The translations under genes were made by a program, and so were the position numbers. Below are positions 41,967-51,284 of a stretch of DNA of 64,000 nt, in pieces; positions within the stretch are counted from its first letter, which is position 1; each line of letters opens with the position of its first letter. The notes beneath the pieces were generated by a model, which was not told where the DNA came from, made no database searches, and saw only the letters and a program-made list of their open reading frames with translations. The stretch is from contig NZ_OBMI01000001.1 of assembly GCF_900199185.1 (NCBI RefSeq), positions 248,001-312,000 of the forward strand, read 5' to 3'. The stretch is from Sphingomonas guangdongensis. Lineage in GTDB: Bacteria > Pseudomonadota > Alphaproteobacteria > Sphingomonadales > Sphingomonadaceae.

Positions 41967-42431
41967 CTATGGCCCGTTGCCGCCGCCACCGCCGGCCGGG
42001 GCACCGGCCGCGCCGACCGTGCCGATGTTGCCGAACAGGTCCTGGAAGAAGCCACGCTCACGCCCCAGCGTCGGGGTCTTGTCGCTCGACGGATTGACGC
42101 TCGCGACCTGCTCGATGCCCATCCGGTCGATGCCGGTCACCGTGCCGCTCGGATCGAAGCGGACCCGGAGCGTAATCTGGTTGACGGGCCGCGGCGTGTT
42201 GAACGCGAGGTTGCGGGTGTCGCGCGCGACATAATACCACTCGTTCGACCCGAACTGGCCCGGCACCGTCGGCAGGCCGAGCACCTGCGCCACCGTCTGC
42301 TTGTTGTCGACGCCCGGCTGCACCGAGTTCACCAGATCGACGTCCACGATATAGCCCTGGTGACCGCGCAAGGGGGTGCAGGCCGCAGCGCTGAGCGCGG
42401 CAAGGGCGAGGACGGCAGCGGCACGGAACAT
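41967..42431 (-). CDS. bamE: BamE/SmpA-type outer-membrane lipoprotein
   Basis: The product is 154 residues. A lipoprotein signal ends SAAACTP; then the BamE fold appears: RGHQGYIVDVDLVNSVQPGV, DNKQTVAQVLGLPTVPGQFG, EWYYVARD and ITLRVRFDPSGTVTGIDRMG. It belongs to the outer-membrane protein assembly complex. The Gly-rich C-terminus (GAPAGGGGGNGP) is typical of sphingomonad versions. It is divergent from the bc1 chaperone gene. Confidence 0.9.
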   Translation of the reverse strand: MFRAAAVLALAALSAAACTPLRGHQGYIVDVDLVNSVQPGVDNKQTVAQVLGLPTVPGQFGSNEWYYVARDTRNLAFNTPRPVNQITLRVRFDPSGTVTGIDRMGIEQVASVNPSSDKTPTLGRERGFFQDLFGNIGTVGAAGAPAGGGGGNGP

Positions 42432-42545
42432 TGGGGTACTTTCGCTTCGGCGGGCACGCGGCGGCGATTGCAACCGCCTCCAATCGGCTCAATATGCAGG
42501 TGGAGGCGGCGCGACAAGGCCGCATGGCGGTCTGGCGGGTGACGA

Positions 42546-43052
42546 GTGGGGTTGATCGATCGGCTGTTCGGCCGAACCAATGACGAGGCGGCCGCACTCT
42601 ACGCGGCGGTGGTGGCCCGCGCGCGGGCGGCGCACTGGTACGTGGACGGCGGTGTCGCCGACACCATCGACGGCCGCTTCGACATGGTGGCGGCGGTGCT
42701 GAGCATGGTGCTGCTGCGGCTGGAGGCGGAGCCGGGTGCGACCAGGACCGGCGTCGCGCTCGCGGAGCGGTTCGTCGACGACATGGATCCCCAGCTTCGC
42801 CAGATCGGCATCGGCGACCTGATGGTCGGCAAGCACATCGGGCGCATGATGAGCATGCTGGGCGGTCGACTAGGTGCCTACCGCGAAGGGCTGGCGTCCG
42901 GTGATCTCACCCCCGCGCTGGTTCGCAACCTGTACCGCGAGCAGCCGCCCGCGCCGCAAGCGGTCGCGCACGTGCGTGCGCGGCTCGAGCAGTTCAGCGC
43001 CGCGCTTGTCCGGACGGAGCACGACGCGCTCATCGGCGGACGGCTGCCGTGA
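42546..43052 (+). CDS. Ubiquinol-cytochrome c chaperone family protein (CBP3-like)
   Basis: The product is 168 residues from a GTG. It carries the helical CBP3 domain: AALYAAVVARARAAHWYVDG, DTIDGRFDMVAAVLSMVLLR, ERFVDDMDPQLRQIGIGDLM and VGKHIGRMMSMLGGRL. It assists cytochrome b insertion or bc1 assembly. It overlaps the YceD gene by four bases (GTGA). Confidence 0.92.
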   Translation: MGLIDRLFGRTNDEAAALYAAVVARARAAHWYVDGGVADTIDGRFDMVAAVLSMVLLRLEAEPGATRTGVALAERFVDDMDPQLRQIGIGDLMVGKHIGRMMSMLGGRLGAYREGLASGDLTPALVRNLYREQPPAPQAVAHVRARLEQFSAALVRTEHDALIGGRLP

Positions 43053-43594
43053 GCGGGGCACCGGAGTTCAGCCGCCCGCGCCGGCTCGACACGATCGGCC
43101 AGGGCGAGGCCGCGACGCGGATCGAGGCGGACGATGCCGAGCGGGCGGCGCTTGCCCGGCGCTTCGACCTGCTCGGCGTCGAACGGCTCGCGGCCGAGTA
43201 CGCGCTGCGCCGCGATGCGGCCGGCATCGTCGCGACGGGACACCTGTTGGCCGCGGTAACGCAGCGCTGCATCGGGACCGGCGATCCGGTGCCCGCCATC
43301 ATCGAGGAGGATTTCGCCCTCCGCTTCGTGCCGGAGGGTGTGGCCGTGAGCGGCGACGAGGAAGTCGAGCTCGATGCCGGCGACCTCGACGTCGTCTTCT
43401 TCGCCGGCGGCGCGATCGACCTGGGCGAGGCCGCCGCCGAGACGCTGGCGCTTGCGCTCGACCCGTACCCGCGCTCCCCGGCCGCGGCGGCCGCGCTTCG
43501 CGACGCCGGCGTGCTGAGCGAGGAGGAGGCAAAGCCGGCCGGCGCGCTCGCCGGGCTCAAGGACCTGCTGCAGGGCGGCGCGACGCGGGACTGA
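43049..43594 (+). CDS. YceD (DUF177) family protein
   Basis: The product is 181 residues from a GTG overlapping the previous stop. The DUF177 core is seen in VTQRCIGTGDPVPAIIEEDF (the C-V/I-x-x-x-x-P region) and EVELDAGDLDVVFFAGGAID LGEAAAETL, with the ending ALAGLKDLL. In many bacteria it is linked to rpmF and 23S rRNA processing; rpmF is not downstream here. Confidence 0.9.
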   Translation: MSGAPEFSRPRRLDTIGQGEAATRIEADDAERAALARRFDLLGVERLAAEYALRRDAAGIVATGHLLAAVTQRCIGTGDPVPAIIEEDFALRFVPEGVAVSGDEEVELDAGDLDVVFFAGGAIDLGEAAAETLALALDPYPRSPAAAAALRDAGVLSEEEAKPAGALAGLKDLLQGGATRD

Positions 43595-43595
43595 G

Positions 43596-44198
43596 GTGAC
43601 GGCGCTGATCACGATCCTGCTGCTGGTCGCCTTTGCGGTCGCGCTGATCCTCCGCCCGGGCCGGGCGCTCGGCGCGTCGGTGATCGCGGTCGTGGTCACC
43701 GCGGTGCTGATCGAGGGCGCCGGCATCGGGCCGCGCCTGTCGGTCGTGCTCGCGATCGCGCTCGCCCTGCTGGTGCTGTTCGGAGGCGGCAGGCGGACGG
43801 CGCCCGCGAAGGCGTCAACACCTGCCCAAACCGATGTGCAGCCGGTTCAGCACGCGCTTGCCCGCCTCACCGCGCAGGTCGGCATCCTCACTCGCAGCCG
43901 GGTGCTCGCCCTTCGCCGCCGCGTCGATCAGGCGCTGCTGAGCGACGCCGCGCACGATCCGACGTCCGACTACACCATGCTCCGCATCAAATTGGAGCGA
44001 CGCGTGCCCGAACTGATCGACGTCGCGCTCGCCGACCTGCCGGGCGCCGTCGGCACCAGGAAGCGGGCGATCACGACCGAGCTGCTCGACGATGTGGAAG
44101 GGCTGCTCGACCGAATCGAGGCCGCAGACCCGAGCGCACAGGCCCGCGCGGATCGGCGAGCGGCGCTGCGCAACCATCTCAAGGGTTCGGGCGAGTAG
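43596..44198 (+). CDS. Hypothetical membrane protein
   Basis: The product is 200 residues from a GTG two bases after the YceD stop. Two N-terminal membrane segments (ALITILLLVAFAVALIL; ASVIAVVVTAVLIEGA) and a third weaker one come first, then a soluble helical domain with LRIKLERRVPELIDVALADL and LDDVEGLLDRIEAAD. No family is recognised. It probably shares the transcript of the two preceding genes. Confidence 0.7.
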   Translation: MTALITILLLVAFAVALILRPGRALGASVIAVVVTAVLIEGAGIGPRLSVVLAIALALLVLFGGGRRTAPAKASTPAQTDVQPVQHALARLTAQVGILTRSRVLALRRRVDQALLSDAAHDPTSDYTMLRIKLERRVPELIDVALADLPGAVGTRKRAITTELLDDVEGLLDRIEAADPSAQARADRRAALRNHLKGSGE

Positions 44199-44217
44199 CG
44201 GAGTTTCGCACCCTTTT

Positions 44218-44269
44218 GTTCGTGCTGAGTAGCGACTGAGCGTCGGCAAAGGCGCGTATCGAAGCACCC
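44218..44269. repeat. REP-like repeat, single unit
   Basis: GTTCGTGCTGAGTAGCGACT, then GAGCG, then GGCGCGTATCGAAGCAC. This is a half-copy of the element at 50313-50423, lying between convergent genes. Confidence 0.7.
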
Positions 44270-44332
44270 GCGCCCGGGCAGCACATGGCACGCTGTTGAT
44301 ACAGCTGTCCGCGCACGTTTGAAGAAAAGGCG

Positions 44333-44965
44333 CTACCGCCCGATCCCGCGCTGCAACAGCGCCGCTACCGCATCCGCCACGTCGCCCGGGGTACGATCCT
44401 CCGCCCAGACGCCGTAGCGCAGGCCCAGGAAGACGTTCATACCCATGATCGCCCAGGCGTGCACCTCCCCCACTCCGTCCGCGACCTCGCCGCGCGCGGC
44501 CGCGGCCTGGAGACGCGCGCCGATCCGCTCGGCCGTGGTCGCGTAGTGTGAGCGGAAACTCTCCGGATCGACGAACTCCGCCTCGTCGATGATGCGATAG
44601 ATCTCCTTGTGCGCACGGACGAACTCGATGAATCCGGCGAGCCCGGCCCGCTCGGCGGCGATGCCGTCCGGGGCGGCACGGATCGCCGGGGCGACGTGGT
44701 CGCGGACCTGTTCGGACATGTGCCGCACCAAGGCACGGAAAACCGCGTCCTTCGAATCGAAGTAGGTGTAGAAGCTGCCGAGCGCGACGCCTGCGCGCCG
44801 GGTAATTCCGCTGATCGACGCCTCGTGAAAGCCGCGCTCTCCGAACTCGGCGGCGGCGGCGTCGAGGATCGCCTGTCGCGTGCGTCGCCCGCGCGCGGTG
44901 CGCGGTGCCTTGTCGCCAGGCGTCGCCGCCGGGACTGTTGCAGCAAGGTCACCTTCCCTCGCCAT
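44333..44965 (-). CDS. TetR-family transcriptional regulator
   Basis: The product is 210 residues. The N-terminal HTH is AILDAAAAEFGERGFHEASI then AGVALGSFYTYFDSKDAVFR; the rest is a helical ligand domain (HKEIYRIIDEAEFVDPESFR). It is divergent from the TonB-dependent receptor gene and very likely controls it; the imperfect TGAAA-N11-TTTCA repeat in the spacer is a candidate site. Confidence 0.9.
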   Translation of the reverse strand: MAREGDLAATVPAATPGDKAPRTARGRRTRQAILDAAAAEFGERGFHEASISGITRRAGVALGSFYTYFDSKDAVFRALVRHMSEQVRDHVAPAIRAAPDGIAAERAGLAGFIEFVRAHKEIYRIIDEAEFVDPESFRSHYATTAERIGARLQAAAARGEVADGVGEVHAWAIMGMNVFLGLRYGVWAEDRTPGDVADAVAALLQRGIGR

Positions 44966-44988
44966 CGGCTTGCCCCTCCTGCCCGAAG

Positions 44989-45017
44989 TTGAAACCCGGT
45001 TCAGCTTTCAGTATAGC
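44989..45017 (+). promoter_or_regulatory. Candidate promoter and operator of the TonB receptor gene
   Basis: TTGAAA (44989-44994) and TATAGC (45012-45017) are spaced by 17 bases. TGAAA and TTTCA form an imperfect inverted repeat over the -35 and spacer, where a TetR dimer would block polymerase. The hexamers match the sigma-70 consensus at five and four positions. Confidence 0.45.
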
Positions 45018-45079
45018 TCGGGCACAACACGCACAAGCCTGCGTCGGAACGGCGGGGCGGCATAGGGGAGGATCGGTCG

Positions 45080-47410
45080 ATGACCCGCACTTGTTCCATT
45101 TCGCGCGCGCTGCTCGCCTCGGGCGCCAGTCTGCTGACGCTGCTCACCACGCCCGCCCTCGCACAGGAGGTGCAGACCCCGCAGGAGACCGCCGCCGAGA
45201 CCGATCCCGGCGAGATCGTCGTCACCGCGCGGCGTCGCGAGGAGACGCTGCTCGACGTGCCAATTGCGGTGACCGCCTTCTCGGGCGCGCAGCTGACGGC
45301 ATCCGGCGCGATCGACGTTACCGACATCGCCGCCGTCACCCCCAACGTCACGCTGGAGGTGTCGCGCGGGTCCAACTCCACGCTCAGCGCCTTTATCCGC
45401 GGCGTCGGCCAGCAGGATCCGGTCGGCGGCTTCGAGGGCGGCGTCGGGCTCTATCTCGACGACGTCTACCTCAACCGCCCGCAGGCGGCGGTGCTCGACA
45501 TCTACGACGTGGAGCGGGTGGAGGTGCTGCGCGGGCCGCAGGGCACGCTGTACGGCCGCAACACCATCGGCGGCGCGGTCAAGTACGTTACCCGCCGCCT
45601 AGGCGCCGAGCCGACGCTGGTGGCGCGCGGCACGTACGGCACCTTCGACCAGATCGACGGCGTGCTGTCAGCGAGCGCGCCGATCGGCGATACCGGCTTC
45701 CGGCTCGGCGGCGCGGTTGCGCGGCTGACCCGCGACGGCTTCGGCACCAACCTGACCACCGGGGACGAGAACTACAACAAGGACATCTGGGCCGCTCGCG
45801 GCACGCTCCAGTACGAGACGACCGGCGCCTTCTTTCGCCTGTCCGGCGACTACACGCTCGACAAGTCGAACCCACGCGGCGGCCACCGCCTGATCCCCGG
45901 TCTGGTCAGCGGCACCCCCATACTCCGCGACGTGTTCGATTCGCGCGGCAACCTGGTCACGCCGGAGCAGCGGGTGGAGGCGTACGGCGGCGCGCTGTTC
46001 GCGGAGCTGGAGCCGGCCGACTGGCTGACATTCCGATCGATCACCGGCTACCGCAAGGACGACACGGCGACGCCGATCGACTTCGACGCGCTGAACGCGG
46101 TGCAGGTCGATGTGCCGAGCCTCTACAACAACGAGCAGTTCAGTCAGGAGGTGCAGCTGCTGGTAAACACCGGCGGGCTGAACCTGCTGCTCGGCGGCTA
46201 CTACCTCGATGCGCAGGCGCGCACCGTGTTTGACGTGCGGCTGCCGGGCGGCGTCACCGCGCTAACCTTCGGTGACGTCTACACCGACACGGTTGCGGTG
46301 TTCGGCGACGCGACCTACGACTTCAACCCGATGTTCTCCGTCTCGGTCGGCGGGCGCTACACGTGGGACGATCGCCAATCGCGGGTGCTGCGCCAGACCT
46401 TTTTGGGCGGCGGTTCGCCCTTCTTCAGCGGCCAGGGCACGCTGTTCGCCACCACCTCCGACTTCCGCGGCGCGGGCTCGTTCAGCAAGTTCACGCCGCG
46501 CGCCAGCGTCAGCTTCAAGCCGACCCCCGACCGCAACCTGTATGCATCCTATGCGAAGGGCTTCAAGGGCGGCGGCTTTGATCCCCGCGGCGTGTCGACC
46601 GCCGCGCCGATCAGCAACCCCGCGACCGGGCGGACGTACCAAGACATCTACAATTTCCTGTCGTTCGATCCGGAGACGGTCGACACCTATGAGGTCGGCT
46701 ACAAGGCGTCGCTGTTCGACCGGCGCCTCACCGTTGCGCTCGCCGCCTTCCACTCCGACTACACCGATGTGCAGGTGCCGGGATCGGTCGGCACGGTGCT
46801 GAACGGCCAGCAGACCTTCATCGGCGTCACCACCAACGCCGGCCGCGCCAAGATCGACGGCGTGGAGGCGGAGGCGACCGCCGTGCTCGCAAAGGGGCTG
46901 GCGTCGGATGCGGATCGCGTCACGCTGCAGGGCACGATGGGCTATCTCGACGCGCGCTACACCCGCTTCATCGATAGCCGCGGGATCGACGTGTCGGACC
47001 GCCGCCGCTTCCAGAACACGCCCGACTGGACCGCATCCGGCACGCTTGCCTACGCCGGGCCGGTCGCGGGCGGGCAGCTCAACGTGTCGACGACGGTTGC
47101 GTACCGCGGCGACAGCCAGCAATTCGAGCTGCGTACGCCGCTCATCGATCAGCCGGCCTATGCACTGTGGGACGCCAATGTCACCTACGACATCAACGAG
47201 CATCTGACGGTCGGCGTCCACGGCCGCAACCTGACCGACAAGCGCTACATCGTGTCGGGCTACAACTTTCTCGGCCAGAACCCGGACACGGGCGACTTCC
47301 TGCGCAACGCCGCCGGCAACCTGGTGCCCACGCTCGGCACCGAAGGCGTGCTCACCGCCTATTACGGCAACCCGCGCCAGGTGTTCGTGACGCTGACCGC
47401 GCGCTACTGA
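45080..47410 (+). CDS. TonB-dependent receptor
   Basis: The product is 776 residues. Signal peptide to about residue 29 (ending ALAQEV), a TonB-box-like EIVVTARRREETLLDVPIAV, a plug domain (GVGQQDPVGGFEGGVGLYLD, VEVLRGPQGTLYGRNTIGGA), then a 22-strand barrel ending with TLTARY. It belongs to the large IroE/sugar-or-aromatic type subfamily of sphingomonads rather than to siderophore receptors with known ligands. TetR lies upstream and MFS downstream, which suggests uptake of a carbon compound. Confidence 0.93.
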   Translation: MTRTCSISRALLASGASLLTLLTTPALAQEVQTPQETAAETDPGEIVVTARRREETLLDVPIAVTAFSGAQLTASGAIDVTDIAAVTPNVTLEVSRGSNSTLSAFIRGVGQQDPVGGFEGGVGLYLDDVYLNRPQAAVLDIYDVERVEVLRGPQGTLYGRNTIGGAVKYVTRRLGAEPTLVARGTYGTFDQIDGVLSASAPIGDTGFRLGGAVARLTRDGFGTNLTTGDENYNKDIWAARGTLQYETTGAFFRLSGDYTLDKSNPRGGHRLIPGLVSGTPILRDVFDSRGNLVTPEQRVEAYGGALFAELEPADWLTFRSITGYRKDDTATPIDFDALNAVQVDVPSLYNNEQFSQEVQLLVNTGGLNLLLGGYYLDAQARTVFDVRLPGGVTALTFGDVYTDTVAVFGDATYDFNPMFSVSVGGRYTWDDRQSRVLRQTFLGGGSPFFSGQGTLFATTSDFRGAGSFSKFTPRASVSFKPTPDRNLYASYAKGFKGGGFDPRGVSTAAPISNPATGRTYQDIYNFLSFDPETVDTYEVGYKASLFDRRLTVALAAFHSDYTDVQVPGSVGTVLNGQQTFIGVTTNAGRAKIDGVEAEATAVLAKGLASDADRVTLQGTMGYLDARYTRFIDSRGIDVSDRRRFQNTPDWTASGTLAYAGPVAGGQLNVSTTVAYRGDSQQFELRTPLIDQPAYALWDANVTYDINEHLTVGVHGRNLTDKRYIVSGYNFLGQNPDTGDFLRNAAGNLVPTLGTEGVLTAYYGNPRQVFVTLTARY

Positions 47411-47433
47411 GCGCGCCAGCGTTGCAGGGGGCC

Positions 47434-47471
47434 GACGGGCCGGGTATCGTAAACGCGGTACCCGGCCCGTC
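47434..47471 (+). terminator. 13-bp perfect hairpin between receptor and transporter genes
   Basis: GACGGGCCGGGTA pairs perfectly with TACCCGGCCCGTC across 12 bases, 23 bases after the receptor stop. There is no T-run, so it may lower readthrough or protect the receptor mRNA rather than terminate fully. Confidence 0.55.
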
Positions 47472-47507
47472 GCAGTTGACGGTACGGACGACAGGGGAAA
47501 ATCAGGC

Positions 47508-48788
47508 ATGGACGCGAGCCCGGCACAAGCGGCTTCGAACCGGCGGTATGCCAATCTGGTGCTGGCGATGCTGCTGGTCGTCTACACCTTCAACTTCCTG
47601 GACCGGCAGATTCTCGGCATCCTCGTCCAGCCGATCAAGGCGGACCTCGGCCTCACCGATACGCAATTGGGCGCGCTCGGCGGCATCGCCTTTGCCCTCC
47701 TCTACTCGACGCTCGCGATCCCGCTCGCGCTGGTCGCCGACCGGACCAGCCGCAGCTGGGTGATCACGATCAGCCTGGCGGTGTGGAGCGGCTTCACCGC
47801 GCTCTGCGGGGTCGCCACCAGCTTCTGGCAGCTGTTCGCCTTCCGGCTCGGCGTCGGCGTGGGTGAAGCGGGCGGCGTCGCGCCGTCCTATGCGATGATC
47901 GCCGACTACTTCCCCCCGGAGCGCCGCGCCCGCGCGCTCGCGATCTACTCGCTCGGCATTCCGGTCGGCCTCGCGCTCGGCGCGCTGCTCGGCGGCTTCA
48001 TTGCTGCGAGCGTCGACTGGCGCACGGCGTTTCTGGTCGTCGGCGTTGCCGGCATCGTGCTCGCGCCGATCTTCCGCCTCCTGGTGCGCGAACCCGCGCG
48101 CGGCGGCGCCGATCGGGTCAGCAGCGCCACCACCGAGCGCGCGCCGCTCGCCGCCGTCTTCCCGATCCTCGCGCGCAAGCCGAGCTTCTGGCTGATGGCG
48201 TTCGCCGCGGCGTTCAGCTCGATGTGCGGCTACGGCCTCGCCTTCTGGACGCCCTCCATGCTGATCCGCTCCTACGGCTTCTCGCTGTGGGAGGCATCGC
48301 AGTTCATGGGCGGGCTGCTCCTGATCGGCGGCACGCTCGGCGTCTTCGCGGGTGGCTGGTTCGCCGACCGGCTGGGGACACGCGATCGCGGCGTGTACGC
48401 GAAGCTGCCCGCGACTGCCTGGGCGATCACCGTGCCGCTATTCGCGCTCGGCTTCTGGTCGTCCTCGCCGTGGAGCGCGTTCGCGTTCCTCCTCATCCCG
48501 AACGGGCTCAACATCCTGTGGCTGGGCCCGGTCACCACCGCGGTCCAGAACCTCGTCCCCGCGCACATGCGCGCGACCGCGTCCGCCTCGTTCCTGTTCA
48601 TCAACAATCTCATCGGGCTTGGGATCGGATCGTGGGTGATGGGCGCGATGTCGGACGCCATGACGCTCCGCTTCGGCGCGGAGGCGCTGCGATACTCGAT
48701 GATGGCGGCGCTCAGCTTCTACGTGGTGGCAAGCGGGCTCATGTACCTGGCGGTCAAGCCGCTGCGCAAGGACTGGGTGGAGGCGTGA
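47508..48788 (+). CDS. MFS transporter, spinster-like
   Basis: The product is 426 residues with 12 predicted membrane segments. The MFS signature loop is present (LALVADRTSRSWVITISLAV) with the family mark NFLDRQILGILVQPIKADL near the N-terminus and EAGGVAPSYAMIADYFPPER in helix 4-5. It is an inner-membrane importer or exporter and probably takes up what the upstream TonB receptor brings into the periplasm. Confidence 0.9.
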   Translation: MDASPAQAASNRRYANLVLAMLLVVYTFNFLDRQILGILVQPIKADLGLTDTQLGALGGIAFALLYSTLAIPLALVADRTSRSWVITISLAVWSGFTALCGVATSFWQLFAFRLGVGVGEAGGVAPSYAMIADYFPPERRARALAIYSLGIPVGLALGALLGGFIAASVDWRTAFLVVGVAGIVLAPIFRLLVREPARGGADRVSSATTERAPLAAVFPILARKPSFWLMAFAAAFSSMCGYGLAFWTPSMLIRSYGFSLWEASQFMGGLLLIGGTLGVFAGGWFADRLGTRDRGVYAKLPATAWAITVPLFALGFWSSSPWSAFAFLLIPNGLNILWLGPVTTAVQNLVPAHMRATASASFLFINNLIGLGIGSWVMGAMSDAMTLRFGAEALRYSMMAALSFYVVASGLMYLAVKPLRKDWVEA

Positions 48789-48822
48789 GGCGCGCCGTGC
48801 CTCGCACGGTACGGCCGCCCGC

Positions 48823-50301
48823 TCACCGCTCCCGCGTCGCCGCGAAGGTCACGTCCGGGTAGCGGTCCGCCACATAGCCTACCTCCCACGCGCTCTTGGC
48901 CAGGAACACGGGGTTGCCGTCGCGATCCTTGGCCATCGCGCCCTTGTTCAGATCGACGAACGCCTTGAGCTTGGCCGGATCGCTCGCGCTGATCCAGCGC
49001 GCCGTGTCATAGGGCGACGGCTCCAAGCCAGCCGCGACCTTGTACTCCGCATCGAGGCGGCTGAGCAGCACGTCGAGCTGGAGTTGCCCGACCACGCCGA
49101 TGATCCAGTTCGACCCGATCTCCGGATAGAAGACCTGGGTCACGCCTTCCTCCGCCATGTCGTCCAGCGCCTTGCGCAGCTGCTTGGTCTTGGTCGGGTC
49201 CTTCAGCGCGACGCGCCGCAGGATCTCGGGCGCGAAGTTGGGCAGCCCGGTGAATCGCACGTCGGCCCGCTCGCTGAGCGTATCACCGACCCTGAGCGTG
49301 CCGTGATTGGGAATGCCGATGATGTCGCCCGGATAGGCTTCGTCCGCCAGTTCGCGCTGCTGCGCGAAGAACAGGATCGGCGAGTGGATCGCGATCGGCT
49401 TGCCGTGGCCGGTGGGCGTCAGCTTCATGCCGCGCCTGAAGGTGCCCGACACCAGCCGCATGAAGGCGATGCGGTCGCGGTGGTTCGGGTCCATGTTCGC
49501 CTGCACCTTGAACACGAAGCCTGTGACTTCCGGGTGCTCCGGTTCGACCGGCGCGGGCTCCGCCGGCAGCGCGTGCGGCGGCGGCGCGTGCGTGGCGATA
49601 GCGTCGATCAGGTCGTCAACGCCGTATTCGCGGAGTGCGGACCCGAAGAACACGGGCGTCAGGTCGCCGTGCTGATAGGCCTCAACGTCGAAGTCCGGGT
49701 AGCCGACCTGCGCCAGCTCCACTTCCTCCTGCACCGCCGTGGGCAGCGCGGCCGTGGCGTCGCCGATCCGGTGCAGCCCCTCGTACGTGCCGCCCATTCC
49801 GATCGGCCACATTCGCGGCGAGACGTCGAGCGCCAGCTTGTCGGCGATCTCGTCGAGCAACGCGAACGGCGACAGTCCCTCGCGGTCGACCTTGTTGATG
49901 AAGGTGATGATCGGCACGGAGCGCAACCGGCAGACCTCGAACAGCTTGCGCGTCTGCGCCTCGATACCGCGCGCGGCGTCGATCACCATGATCGCGGAAT
50001 CGACCGCGGTCAGCGTCCGATACGTGTCCTCGGAGAAATCCTCGTGCCCCGGCGTGTCGAGCAGGTTGAAGGTGATGCCCTGCCGCTCGAACGTCATCAC
50101 GCTCGACGTGACGGAGATGCCGCGCTGCTGCTCGATCTTCATCCAGTCCGACCGCGCGCGCCGCGCCTGCCCCCGCGCCTTGACCTCGCCGGCCAGGTGG
50201 ATCGCGCCGCCCTTCAGCAGCAGCTTCTCGGTAAGTGTCGTCTTGCCCGCATCGGGGTGGGAAATGATCGCGAACGTGCGGCGGGGGGAAGCGGTGGTCA
50301 A
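48823..50301 (-). CDS. prfC: Peptide chain release factor 3
   Basis: The product is 492 residues. The GTPase motifs are SHPDAGKTTLTEKLLL (G1), GISVTSSVM (G2), DTPGHEDFSEDTYRTL (G3) and INKVDREG (G4). Domains II and III follow, with RF3-specific MDPNHRDRIAFMRLVSG and GVVGQLQLDVLLSRLDAEY. It recycles RF1 and RF2 from the ribosome. It is slightly shorter than E. coli RF3 but complete. Confidence 0.95.
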   Translation of the reverse strand: MTTASPRRTFAIISHPDAGKTTLTEKLLLKGGAIHLAGEVKARGQARRARSDWMKIEQQRGISVTSSVMTFERQGITFNLLDTPGHEDFSEDTYRTLTAVDSAIMVIDAARGIEAQTRKLFEVCRLRSVPIITFINKVDREGLSPFALLDEIADKLALDVSPRMWPIGMGGTYEGLHRIGDATAALPTAVQEEVELAQVGYPDFDVEAYQHGDLTPVFFGSALREYGVDDLIDAIATHAPPPHALPAEPAPVEPEHPEVTGFVFKVQANMDPNHRDRIAFMRLVSGTFRRGMKLTPTGHGKPIAIHSPILFFAQQRELADEAYPGDIIGIPNHGTLRVGDTLSERADVRFTGLPNFAPEILRRVALKDPTKTKQLRKALDDMAEEGVTQVFYPEIGSNWIIGVVGQLQLDVLLSRLDAEYKVAAGLEPSPYDTARWISASDPAKLKAFVDLNKGAMAKDRDGNPVFLAKSAWEVGYVADRYPDVTFAATRER

Positions 50302-50312
50302 AAGGAGATCCC

Positions 50313-50423
50313 GTTCGTGCTGAGTAGCGACTGAGCGCAGTCGAAGGCGCGTATCGAAGCACCGCGTTGGGCATGTCCTTCGATACGCCGCTTCGACAAG
50401 CTCAGCGGCTACTCAGGACGGAC
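50313..50423. repeat. REP-like inverted repeat, paired copy
   Basis: GTTCGTGCTGAGTAGCGACT ... GCGCGTATCGAAGCACC is followed, in inverse, by TCCTTCGATACGCC ... GACAAGCTCAGCGGCTACTC. This is the most complete copy of the element also at 20787 and 44218. Confidence 0.8.
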
Positions 50424-50435
50424 GGTTTTGGGAAG

Positions 50436-51284
50436 TCAGCGTAGCAAAGTCACCCGCATCCCGAACGTCCGCACCTCACCCGGCGCGAGCCGCATGATGC
50501 CCGGCTTGTCCCAGATCTCGCCCGTGAAACCGGCCGGGTCTGCGTAGCCCCACCACGGCTCGACACAGACGAACGCCGCGCCCGGCTTGGTCCACACGCC
50601 GAGCGCCGGCGCGTCCCACTCGATCCTGAGCTGTCCGTAGGTCAGCCCGCGCGAGACGACGGCGGTCCAGATCAGCGCATCGTCCGCGAACAACTCGTCG
50701 CGCAAGTCCAGCGTGCGCCCGTCCAGCGGAGTCGGCCGCTCGCCAGCGATCAGGCCGGCACCGTCGAGCACCTTGACCACGCCCTCCTCCGCATCGAACA
50801 CCATCGTCGCGGCGGCTCGCTCGGCGCCGGGCAGCGGCCAGGCCAACGCGGGATGGTAGCCGAAGCTTGCCGGCAGGTCGCGGTCGCCCGGGTTGGTCAG
50901 CGTCGCCGTCATCGTCAGCGTCGCGTCCTCGACAACGAAGGCCTGCTCCAACGCGAACGCGAAGGGATAGTCTGCCCGCGTCGCGTCGCTGTCGACCAGC
51001 CGAAAGCGCGCCGACGCGTCGCCCGACTCAACCACCTCGAAGTTCGAACGCCGCGCGAAGCCGTGCTTCGGCATCGCATACTCTGCCCCGTCGATGCGGT
51101 AGCGGTCCTGCGCCAGCGCGCCGACGATCGGGAACAGCAGCGGCGCGCGCCCCGTCCAGAACGCCGGGTCCGCGTTCGTCATCAGCTCGCGGCCTTGCTG
51201 GTCGCGCAGGTGCGTCAGCTCCGCTCCGTGCGGATTGATCTCGGCGGTGAGCGCGCCCGAGCCGATGGTGACGAGGTCGGCCAT
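50436..51284 (-). CDS. Aldose 1-epimerase family protein
   Basis: The product is 282 residues: LTAEINPHGAELTHLRDQQG, PLLFPIVGALAQDRYRIDGA, MPKHGFARRSNFEVVE (with the catalytic-type histidine), FGYHPALAWPLPG and VCVEPWWGYADP. It is a galactose-mutarotase fold of the YeaD/GalM-like type; the sugar is unknown. Its ATG overlaps the SDR stop by one base (TGATG). Confidence 0.88.
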   Translation of the reverse strand: MADLVTIGSGALTAEINPHGAELTHLRDQQGRELMTNADPAFWTGRAPLLFPIVGALAQDRYRIDGAEYAMPKHGFARRSNFEVVESGDASARFRLVDSDATRADYPFAFALEQAFVVEDATLTMTATLTNPGDRDLPASFGYHPALAWPLPGAERAAATMVFDAEEGVVKVLDGAGLIAGERPTPLDGRTLDLRDELFADDALIWTAVVSRGLTYGQLRIEWDAPALGVWTKPGAAFVCVEPWWGYADPAGFTGEIWDKPGIMRLAPGEVRTFGMRVTLLR

